Positions 23,761-35,256 of a stretch of DNA of 64,000 bases are shown one piece after another. Where the stretch lies: contig NC_087095.1 of the NCBI RefSeq assembly GCF_963855985.1, positions 17,370,001 through 17,434,000 on the forward strand, in the 5' to 3' direction. Position 1 is the first letter of the stretch. Every line of letters begins with the position of its first letter. The notes below the pieces were generated by a model. The model was not told where the DNA came from and did not search any database. It worked only from the letters and a program-made list of their open reading frames with translations. Source of the stretch: Ostrinia nubilalis. Its lineage: Eukaryota > Arthropoda > Insecta > Lepidoptera > Crambidae. Position numbers and translations under genes: made by a program.

Positions 23761-24469
23761 TGTTGTGATTGCATAGCCCGTTGGAAAGCTAACAAACTTT
23801 CTACACTGGAAAAGGTGTATTACTGGTTTTTGGAATTTATTTTTTGTTAACTAAGTGCAATTACGTATTGTAATTATGAAATTTCCAATTGTGTGTAGAC
23901 CAAATAAATTTAATATTAATTATTGAAACACAAAAGTGTTCTCTATTATGTTGTTATTTGTAAAATCTTGAGAATTTATCAGATTTTCAAATATGTACAA
24001 TATTGTTTATAATCATTTAATTTCTATTATTTAAAAACGTCTCATGCTTCATTCGAAAAGTCGAACGTACTTTTTTTTAAATATATTTTTAAACTTATTC
24101 CTCTCTACGTCGTGCCCTCTGATTGTTGAAAATGAAACAGGAGCCAGTGCAAGACCGGACGATTAATTCCGTTATTGGATCGGCGACTTGCCGATAATTG
24201 GATGAAAACACTTCCCGCAACTTTTATAGTTTGCACTCGGTGATTCCGGATTTTAAAATGGATTTAGTTTGATATTTTTGCATTTTAACTTGCCGATTTA
24301 AAATGGAAAAACTGTTGAACCCTACCTTGTTTTGAATACACTAGTTTAAATATTACCTGATACCGTTTGACTTAATTCTAAGAAAAGTTAAAGATATTTT
24401 TTGGGAAATCCCAAAAGCCCTACCATTTTGGTTTTCTACTATATTTAAAGAAGTCCCATATTCACTCTC
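23761..24469. other. Intergenic DNA, no gene seen
   Basis: AT-rich sequence with no convincing ORF or repeat. Confidence 0.4.
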
Positions 24470-24666
24470 ACGTCGTCGCTTGCCTCTCTAACTGGCGTAA
24501 CTGACATTTTGCAAAATTTTCAGGCGATTAGACAGATCGATTCGTCTTGATGATTCGCAAATGATGGTGTAGTCATCTACACCATCATAACTGATTTTTT
24601 TCGAAACTGAGTTCTCAGTTTCGAAAAAATGTCAGATACGTCAGTTAGAGAGGCAAGCGACGACGT
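24470..24666. mobile_element. Palindromic MITE with ACGTCGTCGCTTGCCTCTC ends
   Basis: Arms 24470-24512 and 24623-24666 are reverse complements (ACGTCGTCGCTTGCCTCTC and TAACTGACATTTT). Two smaller perfect hairpins lie inside: GATGGTGTAG/CTACACCATC and TTCGAAACTGAG/CTCAGTTTCGAA. Confidence 0.82.
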
Positions 24667-24755
24667 CACTCGGTGAACCAACGACCAGATGAAGGTCGCG
24701 GGTAGGGCCTGGACAGCGTAAGACCGGTCGTTGAGGAGATCCTTGGGGAAAAGCT
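24667..24755 (+). mobile_element. Degenerate RTE fragment (subtype a)
   Basis: GGTGAACCAACGACCAGATG then AAGGTCGCGGGTAGGGCCTG matches the TRWTDDLVKVAG region with mutations. The copy stops before the 3' tail and abuts the MITE. Confidence 0.65.
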
Positions 24756-24994
24756 TTCTCTTTTCATTAAAAGCAAAAAGTCTCCTCGGTTCTAAACATA
24801 ACTTTTAAATTTTGCGTTGAATGTCACTTACTACAATACAACGACGTTAGCTGAAGAGCCGCCCCAATGCGACACACACTACACAAAACTTTATTGAACT
24901 ACACAAAATTTTACCGTGAAATTTAGTTTGTCATAGATCGTCATAAATTATAGTCTATAATATGTTAATCTGAGTTGTAAACAATAATACTGCA

Positions 24995-25103
24995 AAGTTT
25001 CATCAAGGTCCGTTCATTAGTTTTTGCGTGAAATAGTAACAAACATCCAGACATCCAAACATCCAAACTTTCGCATTTATAATATTAAGTAGGATAGTAG
25101 GAT
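24995..25103. mobile_element. Interspersed repeat end with CATCCAAACATCCAAACTTT
   Basis: GTTTCATCAAGGTCCGTTCA leads to CATCCAGACATCCAAACATC and a TTATAATATTAAGTAGGAT end. I recognise this as the end of a common lepidopteran short element. The 5' end is unclear. Confidence 0.55.
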
Positions 25104-25137
25104 ATTGTGTCGCTTAGGTGCTATTCTCCGGTACGTA

Positions 25138-25192
25138 GCCCCGCCTATGTTCAGCAGTGGACGTCCTGTTGCTGAAATGATGATGATGATTG
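25138..25192 (+). mobile_element. RTE 3' end (subtype b) with (GAT)n tail
   Basis: GCCTATGTTCAGCAGTGGAC, GTCCTGTTGCTGAA, then ATGATGATGATGAT. Confidence 0.8.
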
Positions 25193-25249
25193 TATATGCT
25201 CGATGAAATAAAACTATCATGAAATCCGTAAAGAAAAACTGTTATCCAA

Positions 25250-25424
25250 AAGTGACTGACTGACTGACATAGTGATCTATCAACACACAGCCCAAACCAC
25301 TGGACGGATCATGCTGAAATTTGGCATGCAGATAGATGTTATGCTAAGAAAGGATTTTACGAAACTCCACCCCTAAGGAGGTAAAACGGGATCCACGCGT
25401 ACGAAGTCGCGGGCGGCCGCTAGT
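25250..25424 (-). mobile_element. Lep1-type Helitron fragment (minus)
   Basis: Read on the minus strand it begins ACTAGCGGCCGCCCGCGAC, continues CGTGGATCCCGTTTTACCTC and ends in a (GTCA)n run. Related copies are at 33754, 40011 and 63840. The Lep1 Helitron assignment is from recalled lepidopteran repeats. Confidence 0.78.
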
Positions 25425-26279
25425 TTCCAAATTATTTGAAATGATTGTTATTTACAGAACAATAGTCGCTCGTCCGTCAAAGCGATTGTGTAGCCGGCGT
25501 TTGATGCGGTCGTTTTTCCCAGTAGCATCGGTTCATTAGAAACGACACTTCGATGAAATGCCAATAGTTCACGTTTTCAAGACGAAACATGAAACTGAAA
25601 AATTCTTGAAATTATTTAATGTGAAGTAAGAAACGATTTTGATCGTTATTAAGGTATAACTGTAAAGAACAAACTTCATCACTATTGATTCAGATATTGC
25701 ATGAGTAGCCTACTTTCTGAAACATAGCAACGATAGTATGAGTACCTACTTATACGAGGTGTGCAGAGATTCGATGATTTTTTAATAATTTTAGCCACAG
25801 GACGGGTACGCTTTAAAACGGAAAATTTCCTTTTTACCGGCGTTTCGGATATTTTGCCAGTAAATCAACGATTCCGACATGTATGAATGAGTCGAAGGAA
25901 AATATCTGATAGGTACTTACATTAATTAAAAGGCTGCAGCTGATCGAAAACTTATCAAGGATAACAAGCCACTAATTACAACACCGACTTAATTAACATC
26001 TGAGTAATTGGCGCCCTCCAGGCGGGTTTATTTGTCGGCTTCCACGAAATCGCGTGTTTTGCTTTTGGATTTTTTATTTATTTTTAAGAAAATGAGAGCA
26101 AGAATTTTCAAGAAGAGAGATAAAATCTTTTTAAAGATAAACGTGGACGAAGTGATCCGAAAATTTTATTTTTATTTAATAACCTGGAAAGGTTTGACCT
26201 TTCCCATACTTGGAAATATTTCTCCAGAAATTTTGCTGAGTTTGGTCTATTAATCAGCACATTTAAGTGTAAACACTAA
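25425..26279. other. Intergenic DNA, no gene seen
   Basis: The 81-codon frame at 26008 has no motif. Confidence 0.4.
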
Positions 26280-26397
26280 GGCTGGGTTGCACCATCTTAC
26301 TTTAACTTTGTCAAATATCAAAAATCTGTCAAACTCCATACAAAAAGCACCGGTTATCGTCATAGTTACCGTTAAAGTTAGGTGGTGCAACTCAGCC
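26280..26397. mobile_element. Intact MITE with GGCTGGGTTGCACCATC ends
   Basis: Mirror orientation of 23223-23340: GGCTGGGTTGCACCATCTTA to GGTGGTGCAACTCAGCC, with an AAGCACCGGTTAT core. Confidence 0.88.
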
Positions 26398-26799
26398 TAA
26401 ATAAGGACCAGTTTTTGCGCACACATGTTTTGCCAACCTCACCGCACTCGACCACGCGCCACGTGAGCATCCAGCGCAAGCAAAAATTCATCTCTATGGA
26501 GCTCTAGCTCACTCATTCAATCAGACATATGGGCCTTGAATACAGATTGGCTTCTTACAATGCTGTTACAACAAGACCTTCTGAAATAGGTCAGGGTCTA
26601 CTTGTCGCCGCGCCTGAACAGTGCAATATGTCCCTGCCCTGATTCAATGAGTTACGAGTATAATTATGCACTTGGACCTAAAATAGACGATCGTGTTCGA
26701 TTTAGATATAGTGTTATTCAAATTCGCATAATTTTATACATTATGTGTAGGTATTTATATTGCTGTCTGGTAAATCTTTTCATTAAATGGAGCGTAATC

Positions 26800-26822
26800 A
26801 CTTTTTTGCAGGTAAGCAGTTC
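26800..26822 (+). other. Recursive-splice-like motif (acceptor fused to donor)
   Basis: ACTTTTTTGCAG is followed immediately by GTAAGC. That is a 3' splice site directly abutting a 5' splice site, the form of a ratchet point in a long intron. No host gene is proven. Confidence 0.3.
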
Positions 26823-28082
26823 GTCAAGTGCTTTAAAAGCTCAAGTATGCTGTCCACGCTCCTGCCCTTTTACTCCACCTGAAGAAGAAGGAAAACACCT
26901 ACATACACACAAGTAAGTACATTCTCCGCAATTTAAAGTATAAGGCGACAAATAGTGGAACTCTTTTATATAGAAAAGTCATCGAGAGCTCTCTGTAGTG
27001 CGATTAAAGTCGTCTGCACGTACGCCCGCAGCCATCCTCCAGAGAGGAGAAATAACTAACCCGCTGAATGCTGACCTACCACAACTGCAACTAAGCTCGC
27101 ATCATAAATCAACATTTTGTCTAACGTACAACACCGCACTCAAAATTCAATACGCGTTCACTCGTTTAATATTCATCGCTCGCTCACAACACAACTCAAT
27201 AAAACGTGTTTACGACGGCGCGGCGATGTAAAGCGCACGTGAATTAGTAACGCGCGATCAACCGGCGCGCGCGGTGTTATTTAGGTTTTATTATGTTAGG
27301 TGTTCTAGAGCTGTGGTAAATAATTTTAGGTAGAGAGCAATGAGGTCAAGCCGGAGTGGTTTATTTGAGAGCGAGTTACAGCCTGAGACAAAGCACAAAT
27401 GTCCAAGTTAAGAAAATGACGTGGCTCCGTTTCATTGGGCTTCGGTAAACACTGTCGGGTTTTAGTGGGTAGGCCCCGCTCGCCCCTCAGTCTTTAATGA
27501 GTAGGTCCTGGCGATCCACATAACCCACCTGATTGTCCCCAATCCCCATGGGTATGCGCAAAACATTTCATGAATTAAAAAAAAGATCAGAATTCTTTGA
27601 AAAACAACCACAACTCGCTGTGCAATAGTTTTTTGCTAAGTCATTTAAACAGAATACGGTAGGTACACATAAGAGTCGTATAACGGTTGAGTTGCAATCG
27701 TCAGCGTCGCATCTCGCGCCATTAGACGACTCGAGTGCAGTGCAGGCTGCACAGTGGGAGAAGTTTGCTTGGACATTTGAATGCAAAAAAGAAGCTGGTA
27801 AATTAATAAAAAATAATATTAAAAAAATGGCCCGCTCTGTAAATAGATCAATCAAGCTCTGCGAAAATGTGATACGATATTTTTTACAAAATGATGTATG
27901 TATTCAATTGAACCTACATAATTTTACCATTGATCTAACTGACCCTTAAATATTTTTATCTACTGTAATTAATTCTTATGACACATTCAGTTCCTTAGCA
28001 AGACTACTTGGCTCCAGCTCATAATACGATTTAATGTAGTTTGGTAAACTAAATGACATTATAATCTATTTGGTTTGTTCCG
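26823..28082. other. Intergenic DNA, no gene seen
   Basis: CpG-bearing text at 27195-27280 (ACGGCGCGGCGATG, CGGCGCGCGCGG) and GC-richer text at 27420-27560 have no recognised motif. Confidence 0.4.
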
Positions 28083-28212
28083 GACGGAGTACATTTCCGT
28101 GGGCCTACAGAGCCCGGCCCACTGTGCGCCGGCTGCGGCAAATTGCTGGGCCCGCTCCGTTGCACACGCTGAGTGCCGCCCAGTGCCGGGTGCCCACTGT
28201 GCGGCAGCTGAA
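28083..28212 (+). pseudogene. Possible MYND-type zinc-finger exon remnant
   Basis: A GC-rich island in AT-rich DNA. One plus frame reads PDGVHFRGPTEPGPLCAGC, then GKLLGPLRCTR, a TGA, then VPPSAGCPLCGS and a TGA. The Cys spacing (CxxC, nine residues, Cys, with the TGA where the next Cys would fall, then CPLCG) resembles the MYND finger of insect SmydA-type SET proteins. The same context, a Gly-Pro before the first CxxC, is seen there. If the first TGA was once TGC the finger would be complete. No SET domain or splice sites follow. This is inference from pattern only. Confidence 0.3.
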
Positions 28213-28796
28213 GTTTAAAAACTATTACAACGTACAATTTCCAGTCAATCTGGGCAACTTTGGCCATTAGTATAACATTAGCTCAAAATACTTTTCACTT
28301 TTATTTTATCAATAGAATTTGGTTTGTTAAAGACATTGTACACTGCGTCTCTAGTCCCTAACTAAGTATTCTAGGAAGCTTTATAATTTTTTATATTTTT
28401 CAGACACATGACGTTTACTTTTTAGTATTTTTGAAAGCATTATTTACTTGACTTTTTAGAATGGGCAATACTTAAACCTATTTATGATATCCTGTCAAAT
28501 ATTTTCGCTTTTAAAGACCTTTTCTTATTATATTCATTAACATAGACTTGCCTCGTCTGAAAATTTCGTTTATTTCACGGAAAGTACCTGTAGAATAATT
28601 TTATTGAAGAAACCAGTGTGCACCCAGCGGTAGGCTACATCGTGCGCAGTTGCCGCCCAACACTTGAGGGACACAATGACTTACACGCTCGCTATGCAGC
28701 GCGACGTCTCCGGTCCTCATCTGCAATAATAATGCATCTGCAAATGTTTACCACATAGCTTATTTTACAGTTCACAATATTCTCGAGAATGTAGTA

Positions 28797-29694
28797 TCCC
28801 ATCAAAAACAATACTTGTCAAAAAAACCAAGTCTCGCAACTCAGTTGTTCTACGGTAAAAAGTTGTGAGATCCATGTAATACCAAGTCCAGGCCAGGAAA
28901 TCTTTAACGTTTTACATAAATATATTGACTTGGCCATCGCACTAAATAATTTAATTTACACGTGTTTTCATGCGATGGCCAAGTCAATATATTTATGTAA
29001 AACGTTAAAGATTTCCTGGCCTGGACTTGGTATTACATGGATCTCACAACTTTTTACCGTAGAACAACTGAGTTGCGAGACTTGGTTTTTTTGACAAGTA
29101 TTGTTTTTGATGGGATCTCATTTCTTTTTGTATTTTGTAGACAGCAGTTATGTATCTAGAAAACTGGACCGAAATTAAAAAATTTTACTCGACTTGGCGG
29201 TTGCACTACCGTGCCCCCAAATCTCATTTCTTTTTGTATTTTGTAGACAGCAGTTATGTATCTAGAAAACTGGACCGAAATTGAAAAATTTTACTCGACT
29301 TGGCGGTTGCACTACCGTGCCCCCAAATATTTTAGTTTTTCCTTGATTCATACACCAAACACTACTTATATTCCAAATTTAAAGCTTCTAGGTCTGCTAG
29401 AAGTGCCTTAGAATTTTGATGATCGGTGAGTCAGTGAGTCAGTGAGTCAGTGAGTGACAAAATTAAGTAACTTTGACCCGTTATAATTCTTAAACTACTG
29501 GTTCAAATTGAATGAAATTTTAAATATACCGTGTCTTTACAATGCCTGCATAGCTAATGAAAATTCAGCCTTCTAGTTTTATCCACAACGAAGTTACAGG
29601 CGGTCGAAAATGGCCTGAATTGCTTCGAGAAAAGGATGGTACGGCCGTGCCGCTTTTTTGCTCGACTTGGTGGGGGCACTGCCGTGCCCCCAGA
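28797..29694 (+). mobile_element. Helitron-like element copy C
   Basis: Termini and A^T context are as in copies A and B. The 5' palindrome (28797-29115, loop 28942-28970) is complete. Two tandem pseudo-3'-ends (hairpins near 29200 and 29310), a GTGAGTCA microsatellite (29426-29455) and the terminal hairpin follow. It is 898 bp long and nearly identical to copy B outside the palindrome, so activity was recent. Confidence 0.85.
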
Positions 29695-29845
29695 TCAATA
29701 CTCGTAAAAATAATGAAAGCAGCTAACTAATAGAAAACTAAAACTACTGTTACTGAATATTCCCGATTCAATATTTTCACCAATCCGTTTTCCCCTCCTA
29801 CTGTTTTATTTTTCATCTGAGGGTGCGACAGTATCGGCGACAGAC

Positions 29846-29887
29846 GCCGATAATCGCCGACGGCAGTCGCCGATAATCTCCGACGAT
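29846..29887. repeat. Short tandem GCCGATAATC repeat
   Basis: CGCCGATAATCGCCGACGGC is followed by CGCCGATAATCTCCGACG. This gives about two units of roughly 23 bp, GC-rich in an AT-rich flank. Confidence 0.6.
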
Positions 29888-30784
29888 AGATATTCAAAAT
29901 TTTCATTAAATTAAGAACAATTAACATGCCAATATTACAGTGATCTTAAACTTGTTTTAATTGTGTTAATTTAATTTCATAGTTATATTAGTTTTCATAA
30001 TTTTTTCCATCCGAAGTCAAACGTGGCCACAACAGCAGCAACTTTCTGTTGGTTCAGAGTTCGCTTCAGTTCCGCGATGCAGTTTAAACGCGGAGCTGAA
30101 CGCGAGGGTATGCTAATAGAGATGAAACGAAGTACGCGGGGAAAGTTGGCTTCAGCAAACAATGAAGTTACAAATATCATGTGAAAGAGTTAACAACTGT
30201 TATAATTTTCTAGCAAGTGGGCTTGTAATAAGTACTTAGGTGTCTCAAGCCGACATCGCTAACTGAAAGAAATCAATCGGACTAACGAGACAGGTATCTT
30301 CGCGATTTTTTGCTACTTACCAAAAATCTACCCGTCTTACAAACCTTCGAGTAATTCCAGGGAATAAAATTATGTTTCAATAGAGAATTAAATGCTGCGC
30401 CTATTACAACAGTATGACAATTACAAGAGTGATTTCTAAGGAGCCTTAAAAACAATATAAATTCAAGGCCCAATAGTTTTAAAATATCAGATATATGCCA
30501 CGCTAATTTTATTCCTTTTACTATTTCCGAAATACTTTAATTTACTTAACGTTCTCGTGATACATGCCAGAAAAAGCTTTCCCATTCGATTCTGTTCCCA
30601 AGCAATGGGAACAATTTGTAGCGTTTGATGCACTCAGTGGTTTAAGCCTGCGAGTGACGTCGCAAGCCGGTTGACATAGAGCGGCCGCTGGAATCACACC
30701 CGTCGGAAAACAAGCGCAAACTAAAAGGAGGTAATAAAACACTGACCTTTCTGTGAAAGGTTTTCGTTTTAGTTTATTAAATGT
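29888..30784. other. Intergenic DNA, no gene seen
   Basis: Short frames only, with no motif. Confidence 0.4.
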
Positions 30785-31010
30785 CAAAAATCAAAATCAA
30801 AAATATTTATTCAATTTAGACCACAAGTGGCACTTATGAACGTCAAAATATAGTAAATAATAAAAAAGAAAAGGTAGCCCTTATGGGGCACTTTACATGT
30901 CTCCTTATCTTTTGGGCCCTACCAGCGCTTCGAGACAAACATATTGCAAGTGCTGAGAAGAAACGCCGGAACAAACTCAGTCACCACTGTGTTCTAATGT
31001 TATCCACATA
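30785..31010 (-). mobile_element. Non-LTR retrotransposon/SINE-like 3' end, (TTTTGAT)n tail
   Basis: It opens on the plus strand with TCAAAAATCAAAATCAAAAA and continues CCACAAGTGGCACTTATGAA. It then reads CTACCAGCGCTTCGAGACAA and AGAAACGCCGGAACAAACTC. This is a common lepidopteran interspersed repeat that lies in minus orientation if the T-rich repeat is its tail. Its class is uncertain. Confidence 0.6.
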
Positions 31011-31432
31011 TTAAACAAATCTCTCCTCTTTATAATATTATGCGGTCGCGTGAGACCGCGATACCAATATCGATTTTATTATGTCACGATTCACTGGTTC
31101 TTGAAAGGATATTAATGTAGAAAAAAAAATCACCTCAAGTCAAAATACTCAACACAGAAGTTTTCAATCACATGCCAGTAAATAGCTTGCACTTAGCGCT
31201 CGCTTCTCGAACAAAAGACATTAGTTATGGCGCACAAATACCCGCAGCCGAGTGCATGCGCTTCCTGTATCGAGTTCCGAAGCTCGCTGGGTGTGGTCCA
31301 ACTTTAAATTAAAATCTAAGTAAGCGGTTTAACACATTGACTGCATTTCAATTTTAATAAGAATTATTCTTTTTAAACAACGGTCTGGAGGCTTGCCCCA
31401 GGTTGATTGACAATTGTGTACCTATACCTGGG
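31011..31432. other. Intergenic DNA, no gene seen
   Basis: A CTTTATAATATTATGCG block at 31029 resembles repeat ends seen at 25070 and 63176. Confidence 0.35.
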
Positions 31433-31748
31433 ACAAGGAGGAGGACGTAGGAGAACCAAAGTGACCGACATAGCTCGCAGAATTGCTAAAATCAAGTGGC
31501 AGTGGGCGGGGCACATAGCTCGTAGAGACGATGGCCGTTGGGGCAGAAAAGTTCTCGAGTGGCGACCACGGGCTGGAAGACGCAGCCTGGGCAGGCCTCC
31601 TACTAGGTGGACCGACGATCTGGTGAAGGTCGCGGGAATAGCCTGGATGCCTGGATGGACCGCAGGGCCGTTCACTGTGAAAAACCTTGGAGGAGGCCTT
31701 TGTCCAGCAGTGGACGTCATTTGGCTGAAACGAACGAACGAACCTGGG
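31433..31748 (+). mobile_element. RTE-type ORF2 C-terminus, longest copy (subtype a)
   Basis: Reads RRTKVTDIARRIAKIKWQWA, GHIARRDDGRWGRKVLEWRP, GRPPTRWTDDLVKVAG, then GGGLCPAVDV in a shifted frame and ends GAACGAACGAAC. A roughly 9-bp insertion (CTGGATGCCTGGATGG) and a frameshift disrupt the end. Confidence 0.9.
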
Positions 31749-32588
31749 ACAAACAGTCCAGTTAGGTAGGTTCAACTTCGAGAAAGATTTCAATCCTTAA
31801 ATCAAACTCGGCTGGGCAGCGTTTGGCTTCGCGATATACTCACGTCCGAAATACCGCAGTGTCTCAATACAAAAGTCATTTGATAGGTACTCAAAGAAAA
31901 TAGGAGATGTTGTCAACCTTTTTATCAATGGCATTTTTATTTTTTCTAAACTTGGCCTAGGAATATATCCGAGTTAGATCAAAGTTACAATTTCACGCTC
32001 AGTATGGGGCCACACAAAAAGCGGGCAGCATTAACTCCCGTTCGCTTGAGCGCGTGTCTGCCCCGTGCGATGTAAGTCCACTGTGCGGGAATATGCAATG
32101 CATTGCTAATTGTAACAACGTACGAGTATTCTGTTGCACGCAACTGTACAGTGTATGTGTTACAACTGTTGTATTTCATATAAACATTATAAGCATTGTT
32201 TTGTCCAAGTGTTACGAAAATAGATATTCAACTAACAAACGAGCTAAGATAGAGAAAAAAATTACAAACGCAAGACTTTTGTGGGTGATAAAATTAAGAA
32301 CTTGTTATTTAATCAGTCTGTCACTACACGTTTTCTTGATTACCATGTCATGTTTTTTTGAACTTTTTTGCTGTTTATTCCTAAGTGCTTAAGCCATGGA
32401 TTCTAAATTACTAACATGCCACTTTATAACATTTATCAAAAAAAAATGTATGTATGTGAAGACGACATTATGTATGTGAAAATTTAGACAACATATTTGG
32501 AGTTGGTTGGAGCCTACTAATATAGAAAATTGATACGAAGAATAAAAATGTAGGTTTTGTTCAAATGCTGGTTTAGAAAAAAAACGTG
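31749..32588. other. Intergenic DNA, no gene seen
   Basis: The 112-codon frame at 32054-32392 contains a hydrophobic Cys-rich end but sits in AT-rich DNA with no homologue I know. Confidence 0.35.
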
Positions 32589-32905
32589 ATGATAAGTCAA
32601 CTCGGGCAATTGAACAAACCGGCCGTGCCCGAGCAACTTTATAACTCGCCGAGCCCCGGGGCCAAAATATATATTTACAAGAAACTTCGTCGTGGTCCAA
32701 TTTATTTTCTTTTGTCGCACCGAGCCACGTTCCGGTCGCGAATTTTTACGAATAAATCCCTTAAGATTCGTTACAAAGAGTTTCATTTGCATCTCGGCGG
32801 TGATGGAGATCCCGAAGGGTGGGGCCATTAAACGAGCGGGCGACGTTTGAAGTTCATTTGTCGCGCAATTCGTTTCATAGCCGCTTTAATGCTGCGGGTT
32901 ATTAC
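32589..32905. promoter_or_regulatory. GC-richer single-copy island, possible conserved noncoding element
   Basis: Open on both strands and rich in words such as GAGCCCCGGGGCC and CGGCGGTGATGGAGATCC. It carries no repeat-family signature and no splice structure. It may be a regulatory or formerly coding stretch; function unknown. Confidence 0.2.
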
Positions 32906-33409
32906 AGTGGCGGGAGTGATACGTTTGTTCTGAATATTCACTCTGAAAAAACGTAAAATTAAAAGCGAGAGTTTGGCTAGCTCTGCATTTTATTTTTACT
33001 TTTGGAGTGAACAAAGTAATTGTTTACTCGTACGTTTGAACAAAAGTTTAGCGTTCGGATACTGTTATAAGAATATAACTAAGCTTCAATTGTTGAACAT
33101 AAAGCTTATTAATTTATTTTTAAATTAAATTGAGAAAACCTCAGCAGGCCGTAACGCGCTCCTGACTTTGGCAAGAGAGTTATTAAACAGTTTTGTGCTG
33201 ACACGTTACAATTTGATCAACGTAGGCATGACACGCTAACTTGCGTCTGATTTCACGAAGGTGGTTGGTGAAATGAGAGATGTAGGTAGAGCCTTAGCAC
33301 TCCAAAGTATAGCTTATTTTCGTAATCAGAATCGTTTCATAATCAAACGAAGATGAAAATATATGATCCATGAAAAACATCCATGACTTAACGACATTAG
33401 AACGACGAG

Positions 33410-33600
33410 TCATCTTGAGGCTGCCCGCATTTCTCATGGCCCCCCGCGCCCGCCCCAGATTTATTAAGGCAATTAAACTTGGCGCAGTTGACAGTTTTTT
33501 CTTTTGTTTCGGGCACTTTAATGAGCGCCGCGAGTCGTCGAATTAAATCGCACCGGCGCGGGCGCCCGCGGCGTCTGGTAATGCCGCGCTTCAACTTCTT
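33410..33600. promoter_or_regulatory. CpG-rich island (33410-33600)
   Basis: Contains GGCCCCCCGCGCCCGCCCC near 33438 and GCACCGGCGCGGGCGCCCG near 33551. These flank an AT-containing core with GAGCGCCGCGAGTCGTCG. It is sharply GC-rich against its surroundings. A 65-codon minus frame overlaps but has no motif. Confidence 0.3.
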
Positions 33601-33753
33601 TTGTAATTGAAATGCTCAAGGTGTCAGTTTGACGGAAACTTTTTTGGTGATTAGAACAACAAGGTGACGTATACAAAGTACGGCTCGAGAGCCAGGTGCT
33701 GAAAATGTAAATTGGTTGATGTAATTACTAAAATACCTTCTCTTTTATTTTTT

Positions 33754-33965
33754 ACTAGCAGCCGCCCTCGACTTCATACGCGTGGATCCCGTTTTACTCC
33801 TTTAGGGGTGGAGTTTCGTAAAATCCTTTCTTAGCGAATGCCTATGTCATAACATCTACCTGCATGCCAAATTTCAGCCCGATCCGTCTAGTGGTTTGGA
33901 TCACCATGTCAGTCAGTCAGTCAGTCAGTCACCTTTGAGTTATATTTATATTTAGATTTAGATAG
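33754..33965 (+). mobile_element. Lep1-type Helitron fragment
   Basis: ACTAGCAGCCGCCCTCGACT, CGTGGATCCCGTTTTACTCC, CTGCATGCCAAATTTCAGCC and (GTCA)n at 33908-33931 place it with 25250 and 40011. Confidence 0.8.
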
Positions 33966-35256
33966 ATTGCTAAGTAGAAATGATAAAAGTGTGCTGTGCT
34001 CAGAGTAAAATGCCTACCTGGAAAACCTTGTTTTATCAGATAATTCATATGTGTTTATTGTGAAACGATAAATGGCAAAGAGCTGGCAAAGCGGCTGTAA
34101 AAAAAATTGCTTATTTGTAACTTTTTTATTTTATCAAGTCCGTTTCGATAAACCACTTAGTCTTTTCATAATTTCCTCCGCCAAAAATCCTGAGTGAAGC
34201 GTCATCAGCGCACTCGAGTTGTCGAGTTGTCGTGACGTAGTCGTGATGAGCACAACACGCGCCGAGTCACCGCCAATCAATACGGCTCATTGTCAGGGTT
34301 ACGAAACGACCTCTTTCTCCTGCCAAAATAACAAATTTTATTTTGCCATCAACTTCTGGCACTAATTAATAAAATCCTTAGGGCTTTGCTGTCATTTGAT
34401 ACAAACATATATTAATTTGGTCACCGAAAATTTTAATGTATTTTTAAACAAGTCTTGTTAATATTTCAACAGATAACCAAAGTGCTTTTTATTTGGTACT
34501 TTGACCATGTTTGATCAAAGCTTATTTAATTGATTTTACTTTTCATAATTCGTATGAATATTAAAATTACGTAAAAGCAAGACCAATTTCAAAGTGCTCG
34601 GAATCAGATATAATTGAACATTAATGCATATTTCGTAGTCCTAAGTAACAGTTAACTATCCGAGTTAGCGCCGAACTTGCTTGCCCCTAATACCCAAAGG
34701 GCAGACATTCCAGCGATAGAGCACATTTAACGTTCCAAGGCACATTTTCGGTCAGCGCTACGAGTACGACAAACTTGCTAAATGTATATTTCATAATACA
34801 AGTTTCGCTGTAAGTTCCAACTATTACATTCAGCTTTGTGAACTTTTTGGGGAAATTTGACTTGTCGAACAAATTATGTAGCAATTTTGGTATCTTAGGA
34901 TAGCTTAGAGGTCTAGTTTTCTAGGGATTATTTTATCATTTTGTCATAAAACATGTTTGCAGACAGAGAAAAATGCTTTCGACTCAAGAACTATTTAACT
35001 ACCTATTTGAGAGTCGTACCTACTTCATTACTCAATTAGCTTTATTTACTTAAAATACTTCACAAATCTAAAATAACAATAAACGTTGTTAAGTTTATCC
35101 AAATTTAATTTGAAACACACATTTCTTAATAAAATCAGCGCTAAGTACCTCGAGATTAGCGAACTTTAACCTTTAGGCAAACATTCCATTGAAGAAAGTA
35201 AATGAGAGTGAGTGTTACAAATTCCTGAAATTATAATTTTAATAGCCAACCTTTTA
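33966..35256. other. Intergenic DNA, no gene seen
   Basis: AT-rich text with no coding signature. A TCGAGTTGTCGAGTTGTCG direct repeat occurs at 34213. Confidence 0.4.

Noticed and set aside
32054..32392. 112-codon ORF with a hydrophobic Cys-rich end
   Set aside because: AT-rich codons, no conserved family, no promoter or splice support.
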